A stretch of DNA of 64,000 nucleotides from assembly GCA_020850755.1 (NCBI GenBank), contig JADZEB010000008.1, positions 37,459 to 101,458 on the forward strand, in the 5' to 3' direction. Within the stretch, counting starts at the first letter, position 1. Every line of letters starts with the position of its first letter. The stretch comes from Alphaproteobacteria bacterium (GTDB taxonomy: Bacteria; Pseudomonadota; Alphaproteobacteria; Acetobacterales; Acetobacteraceae). Below are positions 18,856 to 27,243 of the stretch, in pieces. The translations under genes and the position numbers were made by a program. The notes beneath the pieces are model-generated. The model worked only from the letters and a program-made list of their open reading frames with translations. It did no database searches and was not told the DNA's origin.

Positions 18856-19655
18856 GATGCCCTCCGCGTTGGTAGCGGGCGCCGTGCCGACAACGCGGCC
18901 CCGATCCGCGCCGCGGCGGCGCGCACGGCACGCGCATGGGCCGCCCGGGCACGGGCGAAGCGCCAGGTGGGCCCGATCAACGCAAGGCCCGCGACCGCGC
19001 GCCCGCTGCCGTCGCGGATCGCCGCGGCAACGCCGGCAGCGCCCGCCACATGGCCATCGACGGTGTGCGCATAGCCACGTGCCGCCGCGGCGCGCACGGC
19101 CTCGCGGATGCGGCGGATCCCGGTCGGCGTGGCGGGCGTCCAGGCCCGCGGCTCCAGCCGCGCGAGATAGGTCTCGAACTCGTCCTCGGCGAGGTCGGCG
19201 AGCAGGATCTGCCCGATCGAGGTGCAATAGGCTGGCCGCGTCTGTTCGAGCGCGCCGTCATAGCGCACCGGGCTCGCGCACAGCGCCTTGTGCAGGTAGC
19301 GTACCTCGCACGCAGGAGTGAGCACGCCGAGAAATGCCGATTCCCCGCTGGCCGCGGCAAGTTCGGCCATCTCCGGACGGGCGAGCGAGAGCAGCAAGCC
19401 TGCATCGCCCGCGATCCAGCCCTGGCCGGCGAAGCGCTCGACCAGGCGGAAGCCTTCGGGCCCCTCCTCGGCATAGCCTTTCGCCACCAGCGTCCCGAGC
19501 AGGGCGAAGGCGCTGCTTTTCGGGATCGCCAGCCGCTCAGCGATCGTCGAGAGCCGCAACGGCCCGGACGCGCAGGCCAGCACCTCCAGCAGGTCGAGGA
19601 CGCGCGCGGCCGACTTGACCAAGCTTGTTCGCATATGTGAACGCTGTTCGCCCAT
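18852..19655 (-). CDS. IclR family transcriptional regulator
   Basis: A 267-residue regulator with an N-terminal winged helix (VKSAARVLDLLEVLA, then LRLSTIAERLAIPKSSAFALLGTLVAKGY, residues about 12-62) and a C-terminal effector domain. CTSIGQILLADLAEDEFETYL and TGIRRIREAVRAAAARGYAHTVD are typical of the latter. It is the first gene of the catabolic block and its stop overlaps the oxidase start. Start choice is uncertain: ATG 19655, or ATG 19634 seven codons later, neither with a strong ribosome site. Two palindromes overlap both candidate starts, pointing to autoregulation of the whole unit. Confidence 0.9.
   Translation of the reverse strand: MGEQRSHMRTSLVKSAARVLDLLEVLACASGPLRLSTIAERLAIPKSSAFALLGTLVAKGYAEEGPEGFRLVERFAGQGWIAGDAGLLLSLARPEMAELAAASGESAFLGVLTPACEVRYLHKALCASPVRYDGALEQTRPAYCTSIGQILLADLAEDEFETYLARLEPRAWTPATPTGIRRIREAVRAAAARGYAHTVDGHVAGAAGVAAAIRDGSGRAVAGLALIGPTWRFARARAAHARAVRAAAARIGAALSARRPLPTRRAS
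19627..19642. promoter_or_regulatory. Putative IclR operator, box 1
   Basis: GTTCGCATATGTGAAC is a 16-bp near-perfect palindrome (14 of 16 positions match its own complement), of the GTTC...GAAC type seen at IclR-family sites. It lies across the second candidate ATG of the iclR gene. Confidence 0.5.
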
Positions 19656-19662
19656 ACGGAAC
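19646..19662. promoter_or_regulatory. Putative IclR operator, box 2
   Basis: GTTCGCCCATACGGAAC is a weaker palindrome with the same GTTC/GAAC arms, and overlaps the first candidate iclR ATG. Boxes 1 and 2 share TGTTCGC at one end and GAACGC at the other, and their centres are about 19.5 bp apart (nearly two helical turns), so they read as a direct repeat of one operator. Confidence 0.45.
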
Positions 19663-19814
19663 GCTGCATCGGCATCGCAACGAAGTCAAGTCCGCCGCCG
19701 CCTTTGCACGCTGGCGCGTGCTTCTGCCGATGTGCAGGCGGCCGGCGATCGATGCTGGACGGCGGCCCCTGGCCTGCGGGTGCAGACAGCAGGGGCGCGG
19801 CGGCGGATCGCGCT

Positions 19815-21060
19815 TCAGTGCAGGCGCGGCAACCCTGGCTCGAACGAGATCTGGGTGAAGGTGATCGCACCTTCCGGATACTCGGCCAGCAGCGACACGG
19901 CCCGCGGATCGGGGCGAAGGACACGGCCAGCCGCACGGGGAGGCGCTCCTGGCGCGGAACGGGCGCCGCATCCACGGATACCGCCCCGCCCTCTCCTGCA
20001 ACGGCGCGGCAGTGGCAGCGCATCGCGACGAAGGGATGCGGCAGGAACGGCCAGAGCGAACGGCCGAGCCAGGTATCAAGGCCGGGCGGCGGCGCCAGCG
20101 CCTCATGGTCCCACCCCATGCCCGGGCTGGCAGCGAATGGCAGTACCGGCACGGCCATCGCCAGAAGCGCGAGCAGCGGCTGCCCACCACCGCCGAGCGC
20201 AACCGGACGCCAACCATCGGCGTCGAGATGCGACAGAAGCCAGGCCCCGCTATCCGTGCAGCGATGACGGTATCGCCCGGCGGGATCGAGCGTAGTCCGC
20301 AGGCGCACGGAAAGCGGCAGGCACGCGCCTATCCCCGGCGGCAGCGTCCCGCTCGCCTCGACCGACCAGGTGGCGCTGCCGGGCGCCATGCCGGCGAGCA
20401 GCGCGTGCACGGCGGGGTTCGGCACCGCGCCGGCAAGCACCCTGCCCTCCTCGGGTATCTCGGCCGCGTGCCAGCGCAGGAAATGTTCGCCCGGCGCTTC
20501 CGCGGTCAGGAAGTTGGCGAGGCGGAAGGGCTGCGTCGGCTGTCCCAGCCCGCCGCCCGGTTGCGCCTGCAAGTGCAGATGCGGCGCGGGCGAGCGTCCC
20601 GAATTGCCGACGCGCCCAACAAGCGTGCCGAAGCCCACGCGCTGTCCCGGCACCACGGCGAGCGTCCACTGGCGCAGATGTGCCAGCATGGCGTAGCCGC
20701 CCTGGTCGAGCCGCAGCATGACGTGGTTGCCCCAGTTCTCGGCGAAGTTGACAACACCGAGCGGATTGTCGGGCACATCGTCGCGCGTGTGCTCGACCAC
20801 GCCCGGCGCGGGTGCGAAAACCGGCGTGTCCCAGAGGCTTTCACGCAGGTCCGGCGCGGCACCATCGGCAAGCGGGCGCTGGGAATCGAGCGCATGGCAC
20901 CAGTCCCCGGCATGGCTCAGCGTCCCGCCGAAGCCCTGGGTGATCTGCAAGGCGCCGCCCATCGGCACGACCAGGAGCGGCTCGCCCGTGCCCCAGCGGC
21001 GCGCGGCGATGCGCTGGCCGGGCCAGGCATCCTCCGGGGCCTGTCGCGGATCCTGGTTGC
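19815..21060 (-). pseudogene. M23 peptidase domain, split by frameshifts from the urea-transporter gene
   Basis: This frame carries a clear LytM/M23 metallopeptidase domain. MGGALQITQGFGGTLSHAGD and CHALDSQ hold the first zinc region. GNHVMLRLDQGGYAMLAHL is followed by VGNSGRSPAPHLHLQ with the HLH zinc pair. It has no start codon of its own: homology begins around GNQDPRQAPEDAW, where it takes over from the urea-transporter frame. At the other end, shifting by one base near 19910 (a run of C on the coding strand) restores DPRAVSLLAEYPEGAITF and a natural stop at 19815. Without the shift the frame runs on into non-coding sequence. In the intact state it was probably the C-terminal half of a UT-M23 fusion protein. 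Confidence 0.6.
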
Positions 21061-22056
21061 CACGAACAGGCCGTTCGTCGCCGTGCGGCGCAGCGACCCG
21101 ATACCCACCCACACGCTGAGGCCGAACGGGATCGGCAGGTAGGCCGCTGGAGACCAGGCAAGCATGTACTGCATGCCGATCGAGACGACGGAGGCAAACG
21201 CGCCCGCCGCAGCCACCAGCACCAGCGTGCGGCGTGCAGGCAGGAACACGCTCGCCCCGAGCGCCATGCCGGCCAGGAAGAAGTTGTAGGAAGCCGGCAG
21301 CCAGCAGAACCGCTCGCCCAGCGCCAGGAAGCCGAGCGCCACGAGCACGCCCGCGGCCCAGCCGATCAGTCCGCATGCGAACATGATCCGCGACCACGCA
21401 AGGATCGCCAGGGCGATGGCCATGCCCGCCAGCGGATTGGGCGAGAACAGGAAGGCGCCGAAGGAACGAAGCAGCGCCGACCACCAGTCGGCCATGCTGG
21501 CCGGCGCCTGGCCCCAGTCGGTGGCCAATATCGCGCGCAGCGCCCATTCCGGGAACAGCCCGAACAGAAGGGCCGCCGTCGCGCAGTAGGCCCAGACCAT
21601 GGGCGGCAGGGTCGTGCCGGCGAGCGCGCGGCGCAAGGCAAGCGCAAGCACCGAAGCCATCGCCGCCGCGCCGAGGATCAGCACCAGCTCGGCCACGATG
21701 CCCGCACCGGAAAACCGCGTGATCCACGCCGCGGCGAGGCCCGCCAGGAAGGCGTTGGTGCCGATGCTGCCACCCGGGATGGAGTTCGCCTCGTCGCGCA
21801 GGGCCTGGCGCAACCCGTGCCCCACCGCGAGGCCAAGCAGGCCGCCCAAGGCAAGACGCGGGTCGAGCAGCAGCACAAGCCACACCGGCAGGGCCAGGCG
21901 TGGATCACCCAGCAACAGGATGCCGGCGACCGGGCGCAAGAACGCTTCGGACAGCATTGCGCCCGGCGGCATCACCCGGTCGAGCCATCGCGCCGCGCCG
22001 CGCCCGGCAGCCACCGCCTGCCGGCGCGCACCCGGAAGGGATGCGGGCGGGATCAT
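20917..22056 (-). CDS. Urea transporter (UT) family membrane protein, likely N-terminal part of a broken UT-M23 fusion
   Basis: A protein of about 330 meaningful residues with some ten hydrophobic segments and the internal duplication of UT channels: LRPVAGILLLGDPRLAL in the first half and LRSFGAFLFSPNPLAGMAIA in the second. SIGTNAFLAGLAAAW and YNFFLAGMALGASVFLP are matched 'GxNxxL-G-A' turns, and LPIPFGLSVW matches the family's LPF motif. UT proteins pass urea or related amides down their gradient. The ATG overlaps the decarboxylase stop by four bases. Downstream of about 21065 the frame loses similarity and stops at 20917, while the M23 domain continues in another frame. Confidence 0.75.
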   Translation of the reverse strand: MIPPASLPGARRQAVAAGRGAARWLDRVMPPGAMLSEAFLRPVAGILLLGDPRLALPVWLVLLLDPRLALGGLLGLAVGHGLRQALRDEANSIPGGSIGTNAFLAGLAAAWITRFSGAGIVAELVLILGAAAMASVLALALRRALAGTTLPPMVWAYCATAALLFGLFPEWALRAILATDWGQAPASMADWWSALLRSFGAFLFSPNPLAGMAIALAILAWSRIMFACGLIGWAAGVLVALGFLALGERFCWLPASYNFFLAGMALGASVFLPARRTLVLVAAAGAFASVVSIGMQYMLAWSPAAYLPIPFGLSVWVGIGSLRRTATNGLFVATRIRDRPRRMPGPASASPRAAGARASRSWSCRWAAPCRSPRASAGR

Positions 22057-23132
22057 CGCTCTTTGGCGATCTCCACCAGCGAGCGCTCCGGCCCGTTGAA
22101 GTCCTCGACCGTCTCGCGCCGGCGCATCAGGCCGACCGCACCGTTCCGGCCGACCATCACCATGGCGGGGCGGGGATCGTTGAACTGCATCGCCTGGTTG
22201 CTGTTGGCTGCACCGACGGGATGCAAGGTCAGGAGGTCGCCGGTCTCGAGCGGCGGCAGGTCCACCTCCTCGCGCACCACGTCGATCGCCATGCAGAGCG
22301 GACCGTAGAGCCGCGAGGGGACATGCCGCGCGCCCGTGTCGCGTGCGGGGACGGCATCGATGCGGAACCACGCGGCCGTGTAGAGCAGATTGATGCCCGC
22401 ATCGATCACATAGCCGACGCGTGAGTCCGTGCCGAGCAGCGCCTGCTGCTTCTGCGCCAGGCCGGTAAGGTCGGGTGCCGCGGCGAAGGACGGACGCATC
22501 CCCTTCACCGCGACGACCGAGGTGAGAAGGTAGCCCGCATCGTCGACCAGATGCCGCCCCGTCTCCAGCCGCAGGAGTGGCCTGCGCCCCTTTGGCAGGC
22601 GCGCAAGCTCGGCGGTGATGGCCTCGGCATAGGCGTCGATCTGCGGCACCTCGCGCTCGGCCGGCCCGGCCATCGTGTGCAGCAGGCTGTTGGAGGCGAA
22701 GCCGCCGCCGAGATTGAGGCACGCCATCCTGTGGCCATGCTCGCTCTCGATCGCGTCGAGCAGCGCGACCAGGAGCTTCGTCGCCGTGCCATAGGCCTTG
22801 GCGTCGAGGATGTAGGTGCCGATATGGGTGTGCAGCGTGTGCAGGCGAAGATTCGGGTTGGCGATGATGCGCGCCGCCGCGCGCGCGGCCTCGCCGGTCG
22901 CCAGCATGAAGCCGAACTTGGTCCAGGCCGGGCGCACCCCGGCATCGAGGCAGACGCGGATTCCGACATCGATCGGGCCGGGCAGCGTTGCGACGATCTC
23001 CTCGACCAGGGCAAGCTCGTCCCAGTTGTCGATCTGCACCAGCGCGCCTTCGGAGAGAGCGCGCACCAGCGAGGCGCGGCTCTTGCTTGGCCCGTTGAAG
23101 ACGATGTTGCCCGCCGGCTGGCCGAGCGCGCG
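22053..23132 (-). pseudogene. 5'-truncated PLP-dependent Orn/DAP/Arg-type decarboxylase
   Basis: About 360 C-terminal residues of a fold type III (alanine-racemase-like) decarboxylase. NIVFNGPSKSRASLVRALS, VGIRVCLDAG, LHTLHTHIGTYILD, CLNLGGGFAS and LRLETGRHLVDDAGYL are all family segments, including the His and Gly-rich phosphate sites. The expected N-terminal 60-odd residues with the PLP-binding lysine are missing. The frame is recognisable only up to about 23132, where a fragment of an unrelated gene on the other strand begins. A GTG at 23066 lies inside a conserved stretch and is unlikely to be a true start. Without the lysine the product cannot be an active PLP enzyme. Confidence 0.8.
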
Positions 23133-23442
23133 CGACGACTGGACCCCACCCGAGCAATGCGAGCGGTTCCGTTCGGCCGGGGCGCCGGTATCCGTGACGG
23201 TCTATCCCGATGCCGCCCATTCCTTCGACGTCGGGCTGCCGGTGCACCGCTATCTCGGCAAGCTGGTCGGCTATGATGACGCCGCCACGCGCAACAGCCG
23301 CAACGCGATGCTCGCCTTCTTCGGTGCCGAGGGGCGCGCGACCGAGTTGGCCGATGCCGGCACACGGGGCGCAGGCGCCGCGGACGGGCCGCGGCGCGCC
23401 CGCTCCTCGCGCCAAGGCGGCACGCGCGCGCAGCACAACTGA
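23131..23442 (+). pseudogene. 5'-truncated dienelactone hydrolase family gene
   Basis: Only the last hundred or so codons of a dienelactone-hydrolase-like alpha/beta hydrolase remain. DDWTPPEQCERF supplies the catalytic-Asp region and VTVYPDAAHSFDVG the catalytic-His region, followed by YDDAATRNSRNAMLAFF. The nucleophile Cys/Ser half is absent, and the frame meets the truncated decarboxylase head to head at about 23130. It has no start codon or ribosome site. It reads as the remnant of a deletion that removed the 5' ends of two divergent genes. Confidence 0.7.
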
Positions 23443-23535
23443 CGCCGCGCCCCTCGTCCCTGGCCGAGCAGCCGCCGCAGCCTGAGTCCGTCGGGCTTGG
23501 TCTGCGTGTTCCCCTCCTTGCACCCTGCCGGCATA

Positions 23536-23564
23536 TTGACATGTCCGGCCTCCGCGTCTAAACG
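23536..23564 (+). promoter_or_regulatory. Candidate sigma-70 promoter of the Bug gene
   Basis: A perfect TTGACA (23536-23541) is followed after 17 bp by TAAACG (23559-23564), a weak -10, some 85 bp before the ATG of the binding-protein gene. Found by eye. Confidence 0.45.
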
Positions 23565-23650
23565 CGACTTCTCCCGCTACCGCAACGATCAGGCCTGCTC
23601 CACGGAGTACTGGCCGGCATTGCGATCGGGCGATCCAGAGGGGCCTTCAT

Positions 23651-24631
23651 ATGCGCTGCACAGACCTGTTCCGCCGTGGGCTCGGCCGCGTCGCCGTAGC
23701 TGCCGCAATGCTGGCTTCCTGCGCCCAGCCCGTCTTTGCCTTCCCCGAGAGGCCGATCCAGTTCCTGGTCGGCTTCTCCGCCGGCGGGCCGCTCGACATC
23801 GCCGCGCGCACGCTTGCGCCGTTTCTCGAACGCCATCTCGGCGGCGGGGCGAACATCGTCGTCGTCAACAAGCCTGGCGCCGGGGGCGAGATCGCGCTGG
23901 TCGATCTCATCAACAGCCGACCCGACGGGCATACGGTCGGCATGGTGACCACGCCCGCCTTCATCTCGCTTTCGATGGAACGGCGCGTGCGCTACACGCT
24001 CGACAGCTTCGATTACATCGCCATGTATGGCGACGACGCTGCGACGCTCTATGTCCGCGCCGACAGCCCGATCAAGTCCCTGGCCGATCTGGTCGCCTTC
24101 GCGCGCCAGCGCCAGGGTGGCCCGACCATCGCCACCGCCGGGCTCGGCAATTCCATGCACATCATGATCCTCAACTTCGCGCGCATGGCCGACATGCCGC
24201 TGACCTGGGTGCCGGTGCGTGGCGGCGCGGATGTGCGCACCAATGTCCTGGGCGGGCATGTCGATCTCGGCACCGTCTCGGCCAGTACGACGATGCCGCT
24301 GCATCGCGAAGGCGTGGTGCGCGTCCTGGGCATCGCCCGCACCGAGCGCTGGAACCTCGCCCCCGACGTGCCGACCTTCCTCGAACAGGGCTTCCGCCTG
24401 ATCGGCGGTTCGAACCGCGGCATCGCCGGCCCTCGCGGCATGCCCGAGGCGATCCGCAAGCGCTGGGAGGACGCGATCCGCGCCACGGTGGCCGACCCGG
24501 AGTTCCAGCAGGTCGCGACGCGCGAATTCATCGCGCTCGAGTTCCGCGACGGCGCGGCCTTCCGCGCCCATGTCGATGAGATGGCGCGCGAACTGGCTGA
24601 ACTCTGGCGCGTGAGCCCCTGGCGGCGATAG
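23651..24631 (+). CDS. Bug/TctC family tripartite tricarboxylate solute-binding protein
   Basis: A 326-residue secreted binding protein. The signal peptide has a Cys in LASCAQPVFA, but the usual lipobox geometry is poor, so cleavage after VFA is more likely. FPERPIQFLVGFSAGGPLDI is the Bug substrate-loop signature, NKPGAGGEIALV the second conserved loop, and GGHVDLGTVS the late one. It stands alone with no TctAB genes beside it, as is common for Bug paralogues that share permeases or act as sensors. AGAGGGG lies upstream of the ATG. It converges on the amidohydrolase gene 22 bp away. Confidence 0.9.
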   Translation: MRCTDLFRRGLGRVAVAAAMLASCAQPVFAFPERPIQFLVGFSAGGPLDIAARTLAPFLERHLGGGANIVVVNKPGAGGEIALVDLINSRPDGHTVGMVTTPAFISLSMERRVRYTLDSFDYIAMYGDDAATLYVRADSPIKSLADLVAFARQRQGGPTIATAGLGNSMHIMILNFARMADMPLTWVPVRGGADVRTNVLGGHVDLGTVSASTTMPLHREGVVRVLGIARTERWNLAPDVPTFLEQGFRLIGGSNRGIAGPRGMPEAIRKRWEDAIRATVADPEFQQVATREFIALEFRDGAAFRAHVDEMARELAELWRVSPWRR

Positions 24632-24653
24632 CGGATCGGGGCTCCCCTCCGCG

Positions 24654-25838
24654 CTACTGCGCCGAAAGATGGTCGTAGCGCACGCCGCCCTTCAGGATCA
24701 GGCCGACATTCCGTAGCGCGCCGATCTCGGCCAGCGGGTTGCCGCGCACTGAGATCACGTCCGCGTGCTTGCCGGGCTCGAGCGTGCCGACACTGTCCTT
24801 GAGCCCGATCGCCTCAGCCGCGTTGCGCGTCACAGCCGCAAGCGCCTGCTCGGCGGTGGCGCCGAAATCGACCGCCTTCTGCGCCTCGAACCACAGCAGG
24901 CCGTGCATGGAATCCGTGCCCAGCGCCCAGCGCACGCCGGAATTCAGCGCCAGGCGGAACGTGCCGGGCGAGCGCTCGCGCGAGATCTTCAGCTTGGCCA
25001 TGATCTGCGGGTTGCCGCCATCGCCCTTCTCGATCCCGTCCGGATGGAAGGCGATGGCGTGGTTGCAGACCAGCCAGGTGCCGGCGTTGCGCATCAGTTC
25101 AAGGTCGGCGGCGGTGGCAAGCTTGCCATGCTCGATCGTGTCCACCCCCGCTTCGACCGAGTAGCGGATCGCCGGCCCGCCATGCGCATGCACGGCGGCG
25201 GGGCGCCCGTCGCGATGCGCTTCCTCGACGATCAGGCGGATCTCCTCGGGCGAGTAGAAGCACGTATCGGCGGCGGCGCGCGCGCTCGATGTGCCGCCGG
25301 TGGCGAAATACTTGATCAGGTCGGCCCCGGCGGCGAGGTTCTCGCGGATGTGGCGGCGGATCTCCTCCGGACCGTCCGAGGCGGTCAGCGCCGTGCCGTG
25401 GCCGTGGCGCGCGGCGATCGGGCGCGTTGCCACCAGCAGGCGCGGCCCCGGAATGCGCCCGGCATTCACCGCCGCCTTGATGTCGATGTCGAGGAAATGC
25501 TCCTCGCCCACCACGCGCATGGTGGTGACGCCCGAGAGGAAGTCGGTGCGCATGTTCGGAATGGCGCGCAAGGCGGCCTGGGCGGCATTGCTGCGCAGCT
25601 GCCCGATCTGGTGGCCGAGGCCGGGGATGATCGACAGATGCGTATGCGCATCGACCAGGCCCGGCAGGATCGTCTCGGGGCCGAGATCGATCACGGCGGC
25701 GCCCTCGGGCACGCCGATATCGGCGGCGCCCCCGACGGCGCGGATGCGCCCGTCCTCGATCAGCACCGCGCCGCCCTCGATCGGCGTCCGCCCGGTGCCG
25801 TCGATCACCAGCGCGCCCTTCACAACGGTTGCCGCCAT
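24654..25838 (-). CDS. Metal-dependent amidohydrolase family protein (imidazolonepropionase/prolidase-like)
   Basis: A 394-residue amidohydrolase. VDAHTHLSI holds the HxH metal pair. The Lys of LIKYFATGG may be the carbamylated bridge, followed by His in AAVHAHGG and DTIEHG, and the catalytic Asp in WALGTDSMHG. The C-terminal GTLEPGKHADVISVRGNPL is typical of the composite beta-sandwich. Such enzymes hydrolyse cyclic amides, dipeptides or imidazolones. A purine-rich site (AAGGAAGGGAA) precedes the ATG. It lies 49 bp after the CapA gene, in a unit that begins with a peptide-type binding protein, which favours a small peptide or amide substrate. Confidence 0.88.
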   Translation of the reverse strand: MAATVVKGALVIDGTGRTPIEGGAVLIEDGRIRAVGGAADIGVPEGAAVIDLGPETILPGLVDAHTHLSIIPGLGHQIGQLRSNAAQAALRAIPNMRTDFLSGVTTMRVVGEEHFLDIDIKAAVNAGRIPGPRLLVATRPIAARHGHGTALTASDGPEEIRRHIRENLAAGADLIKYFATGGTSSARAAADTCFYSPEEIRLIVEEAHRDGRPAAVHAHGGPAIRYSVEAGVDTIEHGKLATAADLELMRNAGTWLVCNHAIAFHPDGIEKGDGGNPQIMAKLKISRERSPGTFRLALNSGVRWALGTDSMHGLLWFEAQKAVDFGATAEQALAAVTRNAAEAIGLKDSVGTLEPGKHADVISVRGNPLAEIGALRNVGLILKGGVRYDHLSAQ

Positions 25839-25887
25839 GGCCCGTTCCCTTCCTTGTCGCAATGCGATGTGATGCCTGCCGTCCGGC

Positions 25888-27189
25888 TCAGCCGCCCATG
25901 CGCATCTCGGCCCGCCCCTCGCCCAGCGCGAGCGCGGTGCCGAAGGGGCGGCAGAGGGCGGCGAAACGCTCCAGGATCGCCTGGCCCTCGGCGCCGAGCG
26001 CAAGCCGCGGCCGGCCGCGTCTGTGCGGCGGCTCGCCGAAGCCCATCGTCACCGGATGGAGCGTGATTCCGGCCAGCCTGGTGCCCTCGTAGCGGCAGAC
26101 CGGCAGCACCGTCTCCCAGTAGCGGCGATCGGCGGGGAAGCCCTTGCGGTCATTGTCGGCGCGGGTGGAATAGACCTTGCCCGGCGTCTGGTCCTGGCCG
26201 ACGCGGAACAGGTCGTAGGAGTCGGCCGGCAGCTTGTAGGTGAGCTCGTTCTGGCCGACGAAATTGCCCAGACTGTAGAAGATCGGCTTGCCGCGATAGA
26301 GCTCGGCCCCGCGCAGGAGATGCGGCCCGTGGCCCACCACCATGTCGGCGCCCTCGTCGATCATGCGGCGCGCGAAGACACCCAGGAACTCGGCCGGATC
26401 CTCGATCGTCACGCCCTGCTCGTGGGCGTGCAGGCTGACGATGACGATGTCCGCGCGCCCGCGCGCCTCGCGCACCCATTTTGCGATCGCCTCCATGTCG
26501 CGCGCGCGTGCTGTGTAGCGGATGGCCGGGCGCTCGGCGGCGCGGTACATCGCGCCGTTGAAGGCGAGCACCTTGGGGTCCTCGGGGGCGAAGCCGAAGC
26601 CCAACTGGATCTTTTCGCGCATGCGAGCGCCGAGGCCGAGTTCCTCGGAGATGGCGCCGAGCGCCTCGAACTGCGCTGGCGTCACCTCGTGCATCACGTC
26701 GAAGCGCAGCGGGTTGAGGCCCGGGCGGCCCTGCATGTCGGGGCGCTGCGCGCCCGCCTCCTTGCCCTTGGGGAAGGTCGAGCAGCAGGCGAGCATGGCG
26801 ACCGTGCCCTGCGGCCGCTCTAGATAGACCGGCATGCGCGCTGCCTCGAGCGTCGGGGCGCAGCCGGCATGGGCAAGCCCGCGCTTGTCCAGCTCCGCCA
26901 GCGTGACCAGCAGCCCGGCGATGCCGTAGTCGAGCGAGTGGTTGTTGCAGGTGGCGATCAGGTTGAAGTTGTGCGCCTTGAGATCGTCCAGGATTGCGGC
27001 CGGCGCGGCCAGGTGCGAGCCGTCATTCTCGAAGGACGGATCACCGCGGAAATCGTTCGGCAGCACCTCCAGGTTGGTGAACACCACCTCGGACGCGCGC
27101 AGGAGCGCGGCAAGCTCGCGCGTGGCCGCGTCCGGCGTGTGCAGGATCGGGCGCATGACGATGGTATCGCCCGTCAGTGCGATGCGCAT
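25888..27189 (-). CDS. CapA family protein (PgsA-like metallophosphatase fold)
   Basis: A 433-residue CapA/PGA_cap protein, a fold related to metallophosphatases and found in poly-gamma-glutamate capsule systems and as stand-alone proteins. Landmarks are MRIALTGDTIV, TNLEVLPND, ATCNNHSLDYG, VSLHAHEQG and GHGPHLLRGAELYRGKPIFY followed by SLGNFVGQ, which together hold the metal-binding Asp, Asn and His residues. There is no signal peptide and no capB/capC neighbour, so a capsule role is not supported. It more likely hydrolyses a phosphate or peptide-like compound linked to the neighbouring transporter component. AGGAGG precedes the ATG. Confidence 0.85.
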   Translation of the reverse strand: MRIALTGDTIVMRPILHTPDAATRELAALLRASEVVFTNLEVLPNDFRGDPSFENDGSHLAAPAAILDDLKAHNFNLIATCNNHSLDYGIAGLLVTLAELDKRGLAHAGCAPTLEAARMPVYLERPQGTVAMLACCSTFPKGKEAGAQRPDMQGRPGLNPLRFDVMHEVTPAQFEALGAISEELGLGARMREKIQLGFGFAPEDPKVLAFNGAMYRAAERPAIRYTARARDMEAIAKWVREARGRADIVIVSLHAHEQGVTIEDPAEFLGVFARRMIDEGADMVVGHGPHLLRGAELYRGKPIFYSLGNFVGQNELTYKLPADSYDLFRVGQDQTPGKVYSTRADNDRKGFPADRRYWETVLPVCRYEGTRLAGITLHPVTMGFGEPPHRRGRPRLALGAEGQAILERFAALCRPFGTALALGEGRAEMRMGG

Positions 27190-27243
27190 GCTTGCCTCCT
27201 GCGCCCGCCGGATCGCGGCGGCGGCCTCATCATGCCGGCATGT

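Noticed and set aside
22053..23066. Intact decarboxylase starting at the GTG at 23066.
   Set aside because: That codon is an internal Val within SRASLVRALS, and similarity continues upstream to about 23132; the PLP-lysine part would still be missing.
25888..27189. Poly-gamma-glutamate capsule synthesis locus.
   Set aside because: Only the CapA-like protein is present, without signal peptide and without CapB or CapC.
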